Assembly (NCBI GenBank): GCA_029005135.1
Contig: JAQXFO010000027.1
Span: 1 to 64,000, forward strand
From: Lachnospiraceae bacterium
GTDB lineage: Bacteria; Bacillota; Clostridia; Lachnospirales; Lachnospiraceae
Reading direction: 5' to 3'
DNA: 64,000 bases
Shown here: in pieces, positions 32,745-41,753 of the stretch
Position numbering within the stretch: position 1 is the stretch's first letter
Layout: the number at the start of each line of letters is the position of its first letter
Translations under genes and position numbers: made by a program
Notes under the pieces: model-generated
Told to the model about the DNA's origin: nothing
Databases searched by the model: none
What the model saw: only the letters and a program-made list of their open reading frames with translations

Positions 32745-34436
32745 ATGACAACGGAAGACACTTATAAACTCTGGCTTGACAGGCTTGACAGCACGGATCC
32801 CCTGTACCGGGAGCTGCTGGCGATCCGCGAGGACCCTGCTGAGATCAACGACCGTTTCTACACGACGATTGTCTTCGGCACGGCGGGGCTTCGCGGAATC
32901 TGCGGCGCCGGTACCAACCGGATGAACCGCCTGACGGTGGGTCGTGCCAGCCGCGGTATCGCCGACTATATCCTTGCCTCCGGAGAGGATGCCTCACGAG
33001 GCGTGGTCATCGCCTACGACTGCCGGCATTTTTCCAGAGAATTCTCGGAACTGGCCGCCGGTATTCTGGCAGGCCGGGGCATACCGGTCTATCTCTTTCC
33101 GTCCCTCAGGCCGACGCCGGAGCTGTCCTTTGCGATCCGCCGCCTCGGGGCTCTGTCGGGCATCAATATGACGGCCAGCCATAATCCGAAGGAATACAAC
33201 GGCTACAAGGTCTACTGGGCTGACGGCGCCCAGATTTCCGGTAATGTCTCCGACGGCATGCAGGCGGCCATTGAGGCTCTGGATTTCTTTGATGATTTCG
33301 GCGGAATCTCTCTTGAGGAGGCGCGCCGCGCCGGTCTGGTGACGATGCTGGGCGAGGAAATGGACAGATCTTATCAGGATTATGTGATGTCTTTAAGCGT
33401 CAGAGACGGCGACGAACTGGATAAGAGCATCGGCATTGTCTATACGCCGCTCAACGGCGCCGGCAGCCGTCCGCTGACGGCGATCGCAGAGGCACGGGGC
33501 TTCACGGGCTTTGTTGTCGTGTCAGAGCAGCGGGACCCCGATCCCGATTTTACAACAGTGCCTTATCCGAATCCGGAAAACCCGGCGGCCTTCGCTCTGG
33601 CGGAGTCACTCGGCAAAAGCATCGGGGCCGAGGTGCTGATCGCCACGGATCCCGACAGTGACCGCATGGCGGTGGAAATCCGGACGGAGGACGGCGGCTT
33701 CCGCTTCCTGAACGGCAATCAGACGGGGGCTCTTCTGATTGCCTACCTGGCACAGGCCCGCCGCGACAGAGGTGAGCTTCAGGGCCGTCAGGCTATGATA
33801 AAATCGATCGTGACCGGCGATTTCGGCCGGGCGATCTGTGAGGATTACGGCATCGAGGTCTATGAGACCCTGACGGGCTTTAAAAATATCTGCGGCCGCA
33901 TCGATGAGCTGAAGGCGGAGGGCTGCCGTTACTTCTTCGGCTACGAGGAAAGTATCGGCTGTGCCCCCGGAGAAGAGGTCCGTGATAAGGACGGCATCAG
34001 TGCAGCGATGCTGGTAATGGAGATGGCAGCCTGGTGCCGCCGCCGCGGGACGACGCTGGGCGGTATGCTGGAGGATCTGTGGCGGCAATACGGCTGGTTT
34101 GCCGAAGATCAGGTCTCACTGGTTCTGACCGGTCAGGAGGGGAACGCCAGGATCAGCCGTATTATGGAGGCCTTCCGAAAGGAGGCACCGTCAGCCTTCG
34201 GCGGCACGGCTGTGTCGGCGGTGATCGATTACCGGGACGGTTATCGGGATATTCCGCCGCAGAATGCGATGACCTTTATTCTTGCCGATGGGACCCGTTT
34301 TTCCCTGAGACCCTCCGGCACGGAACCCAAGCTGAAGTTTTATTTTTATACATCGGCATCATCCCTCAGCGAGGCCGGCTGCCGGATGACCGCTGTGAGG
34401 GACGCGGTGACCGCCATGGCGGACGGCGTCCGATGA
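32745..34436 (+). CDS. phosphoglucomutase/phosphomannomutase
   Basis: A 563-residue alpha-D-phosphohexomutase. The four family motifs are present: the catalytic serine at about 145 (TASHNPKEYNGYK), the metal loop ATDPDSDRMAV, the sugar loop GYEESIGC, and the phosphate loop RPSGTEPKLKFYF. Length and the FGTAGLRGICGAGTNRMN start match the long clostridial and bacillar PgcA type. The start is ambiguous: AAGGGAGG at 32727-32734 fits GTG 32742 or ATG 32745. The product interconverts hexose-1- and hexose-6-phosphates. It is the third gene of the LysR operon. Confidence 0.93.
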   Translation: MTTEDTYKLWLDRLDSTDPLYRELLAIREDPAEINDRFYTTIVFGTAGLRGICGAGTNRMNRLTVGRASRGIADYILASGEDASRGVVIAYDCRHFSREFSELAAGILAGRGIPVYLFPSLRPTPELSFAIRRLGALSGINMTASHNPKEYNGYKVYWADGAQISGNVSDGMQAAIEALDFFDDFGGISLEEARRAGLVTMLGEEMDRSYQDYVMSLSVRDGDELDKSIGIVYTPLNGAGSRPLTAIAEARGFTGFVVVSEQRDPDPDFTTVPYPNPENPAAFALAESLGKSIGAEVLIATDPDSDRMAVEIRTEDGGFRFLNGNQTGALLIAYLAQARRDRGELQGRQAMIKSIVTGDFGRAICEDYGIEVYETLTGFKNICGRIDELKAEGCRYFFGYEESIGCAPGEEVRDKDGISAAMLVMEMAAWCRRRGTTLGGMLEDLWRQYGWFAEDQVSLVLTGQEGNARISRIMEAFRKEAPSAFGGTAVSAVIDYRDGYRDIPPQNAMTFILADGTRFSLRPSGTEPKLKFYFYTSASSLSEAGCRMTAVRDAVTAMADGVR

Positions 34437-34445
34437 GGATTGCTT

Positions 34446-35486
34446 ATGGATAATCTCATACCGTTCCTCTGTGACCACGTCCTGCTCTTTATCACCTTTT
34501 CCGTGGCAGGGTGGTGCATGGAGGTATTTCTGAAATACCGGGAATTCCACCGCTTCATCAACCGCGGCTTTCTGGTGGGGCCTTATCTGCCGATCTACGG
34601 CTTCGGGGCTGTCTCCGTCACGCTGGTGATGGAGCTGCTGGGCGCCTTTGACAACTCGCTGGGCACGACCTTCGTCATGGCCTTTGTGGTCTGTGGTGTG
34701 ATCGAATACCTGGCCAGCTATTATCTGGAAAAAAGATTTCACGCCCGGTGGTGGGATTATACCGGCAAGCCCATGAATCTCAACGGCCGTGTCTGGATCG
34801 GCAATCTGATCCTTTTCGGCCTTGGCGGCACGGTCATCGTCAAGGTGATCGATCCGGCCTTCTTTTCACTGACGGCAAGGATCCCCCTGCCGGTTCGGGG
34901 CTTTTTAAGCTTTGCTCTGGGTACCCTGTTTGCCGCTGACTTTGTTTTCTCTCATTTCATTATGAAGATGATCAAGATGGGCATCGAAAGCAGTACCGCC
35001 GACAACACAGAAGCCATCGGTCGTGAAATCAGGCTGATGATGTCGGACAAGACGATCTTCCACCAGCGGTTCGTCAATGCCTATCCGGAGGTCGTCTACC
35101 GTACGGAACGCATTAACCGCAAGCTGAATGAGATACGCCGTGAGACCGAAGAATTCCGCAATGAGATCAGCGAACGCCTGGATGAGGAGCGGGAGGCTCT
35201 CGTGTACCGTCTGGAACCGGCGGCCTTTATCAAAAATGACATCATCGAAAAGCAGACGGCCCTGATCGACAGTCTGAAGACAGCCCGGGAACTGACAGAT
35301 GAGGAGAGCACTCTGATGGCCGAGATCGACAGCCGACTCGTCCAGCTTTCTTCCCGTGAAAACCGGCTGACACGCATTGTGTCGGTGATCCGCCAGAAAC
35401 TGGATGACGATGCTGATTCAGAGACAGAAACAGCGGCTGCCGCAGAGGAAGGCGCTGTCTCAGACAAGGTTAATGATACAGAATAA
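34446..35486 (+). CDS. CmpB-like membrane protein with C-terminal coiled coil
   Basis: A 346-residue protein. The first about 165 residues form five or six hydrophobic segments of the type annotated as putative ABC transporter permease CmpB (FSVAGWCMEVFLKYREFHRF, NRGFLVGPYLPIYGFGAVSV, EYLASYYLEKRFHARWWDYT). About 150 residues of highly charged coiled coil and an acidic tail follow. No ATP-binding partner is nearby, so transport is unproven. An in-frame TTG at 34440 is an alternative start; ATG 34446 is better spaced from GAGG. It is co-directional, 9 bases after the mutase gene. Confidence 0.75.
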   Translation: MDNLIPFLCDHVLLFITFSVAGWCMEVFLKYREFHRFINRGFLVGPYLPIYGFGAVSVTLVMELLGAFDNSLGTTFVMAFVVCGVIEYLASYYLEKRFHARWWDYTGKPMNLNGRVWIGNLILFGLGGTVIVKVIDPAFFSLTARIPLPVRGFLSFALGTLFAADFVFSHFIMKMIKMGIESSTADNTEAIGREIRLMMSDKTIFHQRFVNAYPEVVYRTERINRKLNEIRRETEEFRNEISERLDEEREALVYRLEPAAFIKNDIIEKQTALIDSLKTARELTDEESTLMAEIDSRLVQLSSRENRLTRIVSVIRQKLDDDADSETETAAAAEEGAVSDKVNDTE

Positions 35487-35496
35487 GGAGGGGCTT

Positions 35497-35709
35497 ATGG
35501 TAAGCTTTGACCAGGTCCTGATATTTAAGAAAGATATCATGGAGCGCTTTGGGTTATATCTTCATTTTCATGATGGCTGCGGCGGTCAGTATTTCAGTTT
35601 TGATGAACCGGCGGGGGATCGCGCCGGGGAAATCGCGGCCTATTTTGCCGAAAAAGGTTTCAAGGCCGCTTTTTCCGAAGACCTGACGATCCTCACGCTT
35701 CGGGACTGA
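35497..35709 (+). CDS. small conserved-looking protein, unknown
   Basis: A 70-residue protein with a strong AAGGAGGGG ribosome site, 10 bases after the CmpB-like gene. It is mixed alpha/beta in character (MVSFDQVLIFKKDIMERFGL at the start; GGQYFSFDEPAG; a short LTILTLRD end). No family is recognised. Last gene of the LysR operon. Confidence 0.6.
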   Translation: MVSFDQVLIFKKDIMERFGLYLHFHDGCGGQYFSFDEPAGDRAGEIAAYFAEKGFKAAFSEDLTILTLRD

Positions 35710-35739
35710 GTTTCCGGGCCGGCGGCCGGAAATCCGGGG

Positions 35740-35768
35740 TTGCATTTTCAAAAATAAAGGACTATACT
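35740..35768 (+). promoter_or_regulatory. promoter of the trp T-box leader
   Basis: TTGCAT (35740-35745), a 17-base spacer and TATACT (35763-35768). Transcription would start near 35775, just before Stem I of the T-box. Confidence 0.82.
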
Positions 35769-35774
35769 GTCTTC

Positions 35775-36060
35775 AATTAAAGAAGTAAACCGTTGAAGCG
35801 GAAATAACGGCAGTCATGCCTGTCCAGAGAATCCGGGGTGGTGCGATCCGGGTGTGAAACAGGCTGTCAAATGGCCCGCTGAGGGTGCATGGAAATGAGG
35901 CCGCAGTCTCAGAGTATGATGCAACGTGTTGACATACGTCAGTTGTCGGAAATATGCAGGTATTTCGCAAAGAGTACGGTTCAAACCGTGAAAGCAGGGT
36001 GGCACCGCGGATAAGTCTATTCGTCCCTGACAGATGAGAGAACATCTGTCGGGGTTTTTT
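35775..36060 (+). promoter_or_regulatory. T-box riboswitch, tryptophan-specific
   Basis: The T-box core AGGGTGGCACCGCGG lies at 35996-36010. Upstream, AGCGG (35796-35800) pairs with CCGCT and GCCTGT pairs with ACAGGC, framing a Stem I specifier loop whose 3' strand holds TGG at 35872-35874, the Trp codon. AGAGA and GGTGGTG distal-loop elements are also present. The terminator is CCCTGACAGATG (36025-36036) with CATCTGTCGGGG (36043-36054) and six T. Uncharged tRNA-Trp would stabilise the antiterminator (family knowledge) and turn on trpDCFBA. Nothing else is seen in 35710-36102. Confidence 0.93.
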
Positions 36061-36102
36061 ATTGCCTGCAGCTTGTGCCGGTGCGGAAACGGAGGTTTTT
36101 CC

Positions 36103-37122
36103 ATGATCAAAGAAGCTATTGTCAAAATCGTTAATAAGGAGGATCTGACTTATCAGGAAGCCTATACTGTCATGAATGAAATCATGAGCGGTGAGACGAC
36201 GGCGACGCAGAACGCCGCCTTCCTGTCGGCGCTGTCCACCAAGAGCGCCCGGGCCGAGACGACGGATGAGATCGCCGGCTGCGCTGCGGCGATGCGGGAG
36301 CATGCCGTTCCTGTCGTCACCGGGATGGACACCATCGATATCGTCGGCACCGGCGGTGACAATGCCCACAGCTTCAACATTTCCACGACGGCGTCCATCG
36401 TGGCCGCAGCCGGCGGTCTGAAGGTGGCCAAGCACGGCAATCGCGCTGCGTCTTCGCAGAGCGGTACCGCTGACTGTCTGGAGGCCCTCGGCGTCAATAT
36501 CGACCAGAGCCCTGAGAAGGCCGTCGAGATGCTGAAGGAGGCCGGTATGTGCTTCTTCTTTGCTCAGAAATATCACACTTCCATGAAATACGTCGGGGCG
36601 ATCCGCCGAGAACTGGGCTTCCGTACCGTGTTCAATATCCTCGGTCCGCTGACGAATCCGGCCTCGCCCGCTTATCAGCTGCTGGGTGTTTACGACGAAT
36701 ATCTGGCGGCGCCGCTGGCCCAGGTCCTGATGAGCCAGGGCGTCCGGCGCGGTATGGTGGTTTACGGCCGCGATAAGCTGGATGAGATCTCCATGAGCGC
36801 CCCCACGGCTGTCTGCGAGATCAAGGACGGCTGGTTCAAATCCTATACGATCACACCGGAGCAGTTCGGCTTTGAGCGCTGTACACGGGAGGATCTGGCC
36901 GGCGGGACTCCGGAGGAAAATGCGGCAATCACACGGTCGATCCTCAACGGCGAGACGGGCTGCCGACGCCATGCCGTTCTTATGAATGCCGGTGCCGCTC
37001 TCTATATCGGCGGTAAAGCCGATACCCTGGCCGACGGCATTACGCTGGCCGGTGAGCTGATTGATTCCGGCCGGGCCGCCGGAACCCTGGAAACGATGAT
37101 TACGGTCAGCAACCGTACCTGA
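36103..37122 (+). CDS. trpD: anthranilate phosphoribosyltransferase
   Basis: A 339-residue enzyme adding phosphoribose from PRPP to anthranilate. Motifs are [18 protein letters not shown] (PRPP loop; the family has GTGGD), [20 protein letters not shown], and [11 protein letters not shown]. The ATG at 36103 follows GGAGG and gives the usual length. It is the first trp gene behind the T-box; trpE and trpG are not between them. Confidence 0.97.
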   Translation: MIKEAIVKIVNKEDLTYQEAYTVMNEIMSGETTATQNAAFLSALSTKSARAETTDEIAGCAAAMREHAVPVVTGMDTIDIVGTGGDNAHSFNISTTASIVAAAGGLKVAKHGNRAASSQSGTADCLEALGVNIDQSPEKAVEMLKEAGMCFFFAQKYHTSMKYVGAIRRELGFRTVFNILGPLTNPASPAYQLLGVYDEYLAAPLAQVLMSQGVRRGMVVYGRDKLDEISMSAPTAVCEIKDGWFKSYTITPEQFGFERCTREDLAGGTPEENAAITRSILNGETGCRRHAVLMNAGAALYIGGKADTLADGITLAGELIDSGRAAGTLETMITVSNRT

Positions 37123-37179
37123 AAAGCAGTCAGAAGAAAAGCGTGCAAAAGATAAGTGATCACTGAAAAGAGGTCAAAG

Positions 37180-37974
37180 ATGACAATACTGGATGAACTG
37201 GCTGCCTATGCGGCTGTTCGCTGTGCGGAAGCGAAGACAAGGGTGCCGCCGGAGGCGATGACGGCAGCGGCCCTTTCCCTGCCGAAGTTGGATTTTGCCT
37301 TTGAAAAGGCACTGGCCGCCCCTGGGCTGTCGGTGATCTGTGAATGCAAAAAGGCATCGCCCTCCCGCGGACTTATCGCACCGGAGTTTCCTTATCTTGA
37401 CATCGCCCGGACCTATGAAGCGGCCGGAGCCGATGCCGTCTCGGTCCTGACGGAGCCGAAATGGTTTCTCGGCAGCGATGCGTATCTCCGTGAGATCGCC
37501 GGAGCCCTGACGATACCCTGCCTGAGAAAGGATTTTATCGTTGACGATTATATGATCTACGAAGCCAGAGTGCTGGGCGCCTCGGCGGTCCTTCTGATCA
37601 CAGCGCTTCTTGAGGAAGCGGAATTGGCCCGTATGATCGGTATCTGCGATGAACTGGGTCTGTCGGCCCTGGTGGAGGTCCACGATGCCGATGAGATCAG
37701 CCGGGCTCTGCGGGCCGGTGCCCGGGTGGTGGGTGTCAATAACCGCAATCTGAAGGACTTCTCGGTGGATACCGGCAACAGCGGACGTCTCCGGGAGCTG
37801 GTGCCGCCGGAGGTGATCTTCGTGGCGGAGAGCGGCATCAGAGGCGGTGCGGATGCCCGTGCTCTGGAAAGCATCGGCGTCGATGCCGTTCTTGTGGGCG
37901 AGACCATGATGCGGGCCGCTGACAAGGCCGCCGTGCTGGCGGATATCAAAGGAGTGCCCTATGACACACATTAA
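37180..37974 (+). CDS. trpC: indole-3-glycerol phosphate synthase
   Basis: A 264-residue TIM barrel. It shows ICECKKASPSRGLI (the catalytic Glu and Lys), CLRKDFIVDDYMIYEARVLG with the second Lys, VGVNNRNLKDFSVD and FVAESGIRGGAD. It converts CdRP to indole-3-glycerol phosphate. ATG 37180 is preferred over a TTG-type extension at 37156 because the conserved part begins soon after. It overlaps trpF by 14 bases. Confidence 0.96.
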   Translation: MTILDELAAYAAVRCAEAKTRVPPEAMTAAALSLPKLDFAFEKALAAPGLSVICECKKASPSRGLIAPEFPYLDIARTYEAAGADAVSVLTEPKWFLGSDAYLREIAGALTIPCLRKDFIVDDYMIYEARVLGASAVLLITALLEEAELARMIGICDELGLSALVEVHDADEISRALRAGARVVGVNNRNLKDFSVDTGNSGRLRELVPPEVIFVAESGIRGGADARALESIGVDAVLVGETMMRAADKAAVLADIKGVPYDTH

Positions 37975-38581
37975 GCTCTGCGGCATGCGTCGTCCCGAAG
38001 ATATCGACGCCGTCAACCGTCTGCTGCCGGACTATATCGGTTTTATTTTTGCCCCGAAAAGCCGCCGGTATGTCACCAAGGATGAGGCCGCCTCTCTCAG
38101 AAAGGCCCTCGACAGGCGGATCCGTGCCGTCGGCGTCTTTGTCAATGCGGCAGAAGACGAGATTCTGGTACCGGTGCGGGAGGGCATCATCGACGATGTG
38201 CAGCTTCACGGCGTCGAGACGCCGGCCATGATACGGCAGCTGCGGGCGAAGCTTGACGCCGGCGGCTTTTCGGAAACACGGATCATCAAGGCTTTTTCGA
38301 TGACATCGCCGGAGGATACGGCGGCGGCACTGGCCTCGCCGGCAGATCTTATCCTGCTGGATTCGGGCAGCGGCGGAACGGGGGCGGCCTTTGACTGGGC
38401 GCTTCTTAAGAATTTCCCCAGACCCTTTTTCCTGGCCGGTGGTCTCAGCCCCGACAATGCGGCGGCGGCACTCACGGAGGTCCGCCCCTGGGGACTGGAT
38501 GTCAGCTCCGGCATCGAGACAGACGGTTTTAAAGACAATGCTAAGATGGCCCGTTTTATGCAGGCCGTCGGAAGGATGTGA
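37961..38581 (+). CDS. trpF: phosphoribosylanthranilate isomerase
   Basis: A 206-residue TIM barrel. [16 protein letters not shown] at the start carries the catalytic Cys (position 7 in the family), VQLHGVETP is the conserved beta-strand, and [15 protein letters not shown] the phosphate site. It overlaps trpC at its start and the trpB ribosome region at its end. Confidence 0.95.
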   Translation: MTHIKLCGMRRPEDIDAVNRLLPDYIGFIFAPKSRRYVTKDEAASLRKALDRRIRAVGVFVNAAEDEILVPVREGIIDDVQLHGVETPAMIRQLRAKLDAGGFSETRIIKAFSMTSPEDTAAALASPADLILLDSGSGGTGAAFDWALLKNFPRPFFLAGGLSPDNAAAALTEVRPWGLDVSSGIETDGFKDNAKMARFMQAVGRM

Positions 38582-38583
38582 CC

Positions 38584-39774
38584 ATGACAAATCCCAAAGG
38601 ACGTTTCGGCAGTCACGGTGGACAGTACATACCCGAGACACTGATGAATGCCGTGAATGAGCTGGAACAGGCTTACGACTACTACAAAAATGATCCCGAT
38701 TTCAACCGGGAACTGACGGCGCTGCTCAACGAGTACGCCGGGCGCCCATCACGTCTTTATGAGGCAGATAAGATGACAGCAGATCTGGGAGGCGCGAAGA
38801 TCTATCTCAAGCGTGAGGATCTGAACCATACCGGCTCCCATAAGATCAACAATGTTCTCGGTCAGGCGCTGCTGGCTAAGAAGATGGGCAAGACCCGTCT
38901 GATCGCCGAGACCGGTGCCGGCCAGCACGGCGTGGCCACAGCCACGGCCGCCGCCCTGATGGGCATGTCCTGCGTTGTCTTTATGGGCAAGGAGGATACG
39001 ATCCGTCAGGCCCTTAATGTGTACCGCATGCGGCTGCTCGGTGCTGAGGTGATTCCCGTTGAGAGCGGCACGGGTACCCTCAAGGATGCGGTCTCGGAGG
39101 CTATGCGCGAGTGGACTTCCCGGATCGATGATACCCATTACTGCCTGGGTTCCGTCATGGGCCCTCATCCCTTCCCCACGATTGTGAGGGATTTCCAGGC
39201 GGTGATTTCCCGGGAGATAAAAGCGCAGATCCTCGAAAAGGAAGGACGTCTGCCCGATGCGGTGGTGGCCTGTGTGGGCGGAGGCTCCAATGCCATCGGC
39301 GCCTTCTATCATTTTATTGACGATCCGTCGGTGCGGCTGATCGGCTGCGAGGCGGCGGGCCGGGGCATCGATACTTTCGAGACGGCGGCCACGGTCAACA
39401 CCGGGCGCCCGGGCATTTTCCACGGGATGAAATCCTACTTCTGCCAGGATGAATACGGTCAGATCGCGCCGGTATATTCGATCTCGGCGGGATTGGATTA
39501 TCCGGGCGTCGGTCCGGAACATGCCTATCTCCACGATATCGGCCGGGCCGAATATGTGCCGGTGACGGATGAGGAGGCGGTGGCAGCATTTGAATATCTG
39601 TCACGGACAGAAGGCATCATTCCGGCTATCGAATCGGCCCATGCCGTGGCCTATGCCATGAAGCTGGCACCGACGATGGCCAAAGACAGGATTATCGTCG
39701 TCAACATCTCGGGCCGCGGTGATAAGGATTGCGCCGCCATAGCCCGTTACCGGGGAGAAAACATCTATGAATAG
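38584..39774 (+). CDS. trpB: tryptophan synthase beta chain
   Basis: A 396-residue PLP enzyme joining indole and serine. The PLP lysine lies in [10 protein letters not shown]; also present are [10 protein letters not shown], the phosphate-binding [11 protein letters not shown], and [15 protein letters not shown]. It is the standard TrpB1 length. The ATG at 38584 is chosen over a GTG at 38578 that overlaps the trpF stop, because GGAAGGA lies 7 bases upstream. It overlaps trpA by 8 bases. Confidence 0.97.
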   Translation: MTNPKGRFGSHGGQYIPETLMNAVNELEQAYDYYKNDPDFNRELTALLNEYAGRPSRLYEADKMTADLGGAKIYLKREDLNHTGSHKINNVLGQALLAKKMGKTRLIAETGAGQHGVATATAAALMGMSCVVFMGKEDTIRQALNVYRMRLLGAEVIPVESGTGTLKDAVSEAMREWTSRIDDTHYCLGSVMGPHPFPTIVRDFQAVISREIKAQILEKEGRLPDAVVACVGGGSNAIGAFYHFIDDPSVRLIGCEAAGRGIDTFETAATVNTGRPGIFHGMKSYFCQDEYGQIAPVYSISAGLDYPGVGPEHAYLHDIGRAEYVPVTDEEAVAAFEYLSRTEGIIPAIESAHAVAYAMKLAPTMAKDRIIVVNISGRGDKDCAAIARYRGENIYE

Positions 39775-40564
39775 AATTCACGAAGCTTTTGAAGGCAAAA
39801 AGGCCTTTATCCCGTTTTTTACCTGCGGTTATCCGGATCTTGATACCACGGAGCGCTGTGTCAGGGAGGCTGTTGCCGCCGGGGCTGCGCTGGTGGAGCT
39901 GGGCATACCCTTCTCGGATCCGACAGCGGAGGGGCCGGTGATTCAGGAAGCCAGCCTGAAGGCTCTGGAGGGCGGTGTGACGACCGATGCTGTCTTTGAT
40001 CTGGTGGCTCGTCTGCGACGGGATATCACGGTACCGCTGGTTTTCATGACCTACGCCAATGTGGTGTATTCCTACGGTTCGGAACATTTTATCGGCCGCT
40101 GTGCGGAAACCGGCGTCGACGGCCTCATCCTGCCGGATGTGCCATTTGAGGAAAAGGAGGAGTTTCTGCCTTACTGCCGCCGCTATGGCGTCTCGCTGAT
40201 CTCACTGGTGGCGCCCACCTCGGCCGACCGGATCGCCATGATTGCCCGGGAAGCGGAAGGGTTTATTTACCTTGTCTCTTCGCTGGGCGTGACCGGGACG
40301 CGCCGAGAAATCACCACGGATCTTAAGGCCATCGTCCGGCAGATACGGGCGGCGGCCCAGGTGCCCTGCGCCGTCGGCTTCGGTATCAGCACACCGGAAC
40401 AGGCGGCAGCCATGGCCTCGCTGTCGGACGGGGCGATCGTCGGCTCGGCGATTGTGAAGCTCATCGGTCAGTACGGTCAGGAGGCGCCGGCCTATGTCGG
40501 CGATTATGTCCGCCGGATGACGGCCGCCATCGATAATTGCCCGCCGGAGGCAGTCTGTGTATAA
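39767..40564 (+). CDS. trpA: tryptophan synthase alpha chain
   Basis: A 265-residue TIM barrel that splits indole-3-glycerol phosphate. The site [18 protein letters not shown] holds the catalytic Glu (Glu49 type). The second acid, usually Asp in ADGP (Asp60), is Glu here (AEGP), a variant I believe also occurs in related Gram-positives. Phosphate-site motifs GFGIST and [11 protein letters not shown] follow. It closes the trp operon. Confidence 0.95.
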   Translation: MNRIHEAFEGKKAFIPFFTCGYPDLDTTERCVREAVAAGAALVELGIPFSDPTAEGPVIQEASLKALEGGVTTDAVFDLVARLRRDITVPLVFMTYANVVYSYGSEHFIGRCAETGVDGLILPDVPFEEKEEFLPYCRRYGVSLISLVAPTSADRIAMIAREAEGFIYLVSSLGVTGTRREITTDLKAIVRQIRAAAQVPCAVGFGISTPEQAAAMASLSDGAIVGSAIVKLIGQYGQEAPAYVGDYVRRMTAAIDNCPPEAVCV

Positions 40565-40606
40565 TAACGTCATAGCATAAGTTCAGTTTATTATAGGAGG
40601 CTTATG

Positions 40607-41122
40607 ATGGAATTCTTTGACGTCATCAGCAAACGTGCCAGTTATCGCGGAAAATTCAGGAAAACATCTGTGCCGGAGGCGGATCTGGAAAAGATCCTGA
40701 AGGCCGGCCTTCAGGCACCGTCAGGTTACAATCTGCAGACGACACGCTACTATGTCGTGACCTCGGCCGCTGTGCGCCTGGAGATCGCCCGGCTTCTGCC
40801 GACGCCGGCCGTGCGCACGGCGCCGGTCATCCTGGTGCCGGTTTCCGTATATGAGACGACCGACAGCGGCCTGTCCTTTGAGACCGAGGACTACGGGGCG
40901 TCGGTAGAAAATGTCCTTTTGGCCGCGGCGGCCCTGGGCTATGCCTGCGTCTGGATGGATGGTCAGGTCCGCTTTGACGGCATCGCCGAAAAGCTGGAGG
41001 AACTTCTGGAACTGCCCGCTGGTGAGTATCTCAGAGCGGTGATCCCCCTGGGAATTCCGGAGGAGGAGCCGGTTCAGAAGGAGAAGAAGCCACTGTCAGA
41101 ACGGGTCGTCTTTATCCGCTGA
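40607..41122 (+). CDS. nitroreductase-family flavoprotein
   Basis: A 171-residue FMN-dependent nitroreductase-like protein. It has the opening FFDVISKRASYRGKFRKTSV, the GLQAPSGYNLQTTRYYVV flavin-contacting region, GASVENVLLAAAALGYACVW and a VIPLGIPEEEP end, all typical of the short subgroup. Two adjacent ATGs are possible (40604, 40607); the second has better spacing from AGGAGG. It follows trpA by about 40 bases and may be a separate unit. Physiological substrate unknown. Confidence 0.9.
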   Translation: MEFFDVISKRASYRGKFRKTSVPEADLEKILKAGLQAPSGYNLQTTRYYVVTSAAVRLEIARLLPTPAVRTAPVILVPVSVYETTDSGLSFETEDYGASVENVLLAAAALGYACVWMDGQVRFDGIAEKLEELLELPAGEYLRAVIPLGIPEEEPVQKEKKPLSERVVFIR

Positions 41123-41151
41123 CAGCCCCGACAGAGGACAGAAGAACAACA

Positions 41152-41181
41152 GGTACCGGGAGGATATCCCGGTATCTTTTT
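41152..41181 (+). terminator. terminator after the nitroreductase gene
   Basis: TACCGGGA (41154-41161) and TCCCGGTA (41167-41174) pair across a 5-base loop, followed by a T-rich tail. The adjacent stretch 41182-41273 is strongly AT-rich with no gene. Confidence 0.8.
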
Positions 41182-41273
41182 GTGCGTCAATAAGCTAATA
41201 AAAAGTTATAGAGTATTCAATAGATTGCATAAATGTGAATATTCTGAAAATTAAAAATTATAAAACAAAATGA

Positions 41274-41302
41274 TTGACAATACAAAGGGTGCATGGTATT
41301 AT
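41274..41302 (+). promoter_or_regulatory. strong promoter of an apparent noncoding transcript
   Basis: TTGACA (41274-41279) is perfect, the spacer is 17 bases, and TATTAT (41297-41302) carries an upstream TG (41294-41295), so it is also an extended -10. One of the strongest promoters in the window, yet no substantial gene follows before the terminator at 41533-41573. Confidence 0.88.
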
Positions 41303-41308
41303 CATATC

Positions 41309-41573
41309 AACAAAACAAACACGACAGACAACACTCAAGGAAATGCATTTCTTGAACACATCACAGGAAACCCGTTAACCCTTATCGATATGGAGGTCGG
41401 TCCATTGGAATAAGCAGAGATCTTCCCAATATTTCCTTAAGGAGGTACGGTCCGACAAAAACTTAATAGAAATGCCCCATATTTCATGAAAGCGAAGGTG
41501 TAGACAATGAAATTGCAGGAAATTCATTAAGGGCCCGATCGAGATAACAGCGTTTCGATCGGGCTCATTTTTT
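41309..41573 (+). ncRNA. candidate small RNA or micro-ORF transcript, ~265 nt
   Basis: The transcript from the strong promoter is expected to start near 41309 and ends at a clear terminator. The 5' part is A/C-rich. A near-perfect hairpin, TCAAGGAAATG/CATTTCTTGA, lies at 41335-41355. A repeat, GGAGGTCGGTCC (41392-41403) and GGAGGTACGGTCC (41441-41453), includes a perfect AAGGAGG with no start codon in range. Only micro-frames exist (11 codons at 41343; 7 at 41390; 7 at 41507 behind GAAGGTG). It does not look like 6S, SRP, tmRNA or RNase P RNA. Position directly before the sigma-54 PTS locus suggests a regulatory RNA (inference). Confidence 0.55.
41533..41573 (+). terminator. terminator of the candidate small RNA
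   Basis: GCCCGATCGA (41533-41542) pairs perfectly with TCGATCGGGC (41555-41564) across a 12-base loop, followed by TCATTTTTT. It isolates the short transcript from the sigma-54 promoter. Confidence 0.88.
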
Positions 41574-41636
41574 ATCCGGATCATTATCGTCCGGACCGAT
41601 AACCGGCCGGTGATTATGCGTATTAACCCGGCCGCG

Positions 41637-41683
41637 GCCGTTTCGTTATAATGGAATGAGAGAGCGGCAGCGACAGAAACGGC
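41637..41683. promoter_or_regulatory. dyad, candidate LevR enhancer site
   Basis: GCCGTTTC (41637-41644) and GAAACGGC (41676-41683) are perfect inverted repeats 31 bases apart. They end 26 bases upstream of the sigma-54 -24 element, where LevR-type activators bind. A TATAAT (41647-41652) also lies between the arms. The assignment is by position and symmetry only. Confidence 0.45.
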
Positions 41684-41709
41684 GGTTTATGATAAAATAC
41701 TACGTGTAG

Positions 41710-41725
41710 TGGCACGAAACTTGCA
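41710..41725 (+). promoter_or_regulatory. sigma-54 promoter of the PTS locus
   Basis: TGGCACG (41710-41716), four bases, TTGCA (41721-41725): this matches the -24/-12 consensus TGGCACG-N4-TTGCW exactly. It lies about 30 bases before the EIIA gene, and the second gene encodes the matching activator with a GAFTGAF loop. It would fire only with activator and ATP. Confidence 0.92.
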
Positions 41726-41753
41726 TATATTAATAATAAGGGGGTAATTATGC

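Noticed and set aside
41375..41584. 69-residue minus-strand frame in the small-RNA region
   Set aside because: No ribosome site, and its ends cross the terminator of the plus-strand transcript. It looks like chance.
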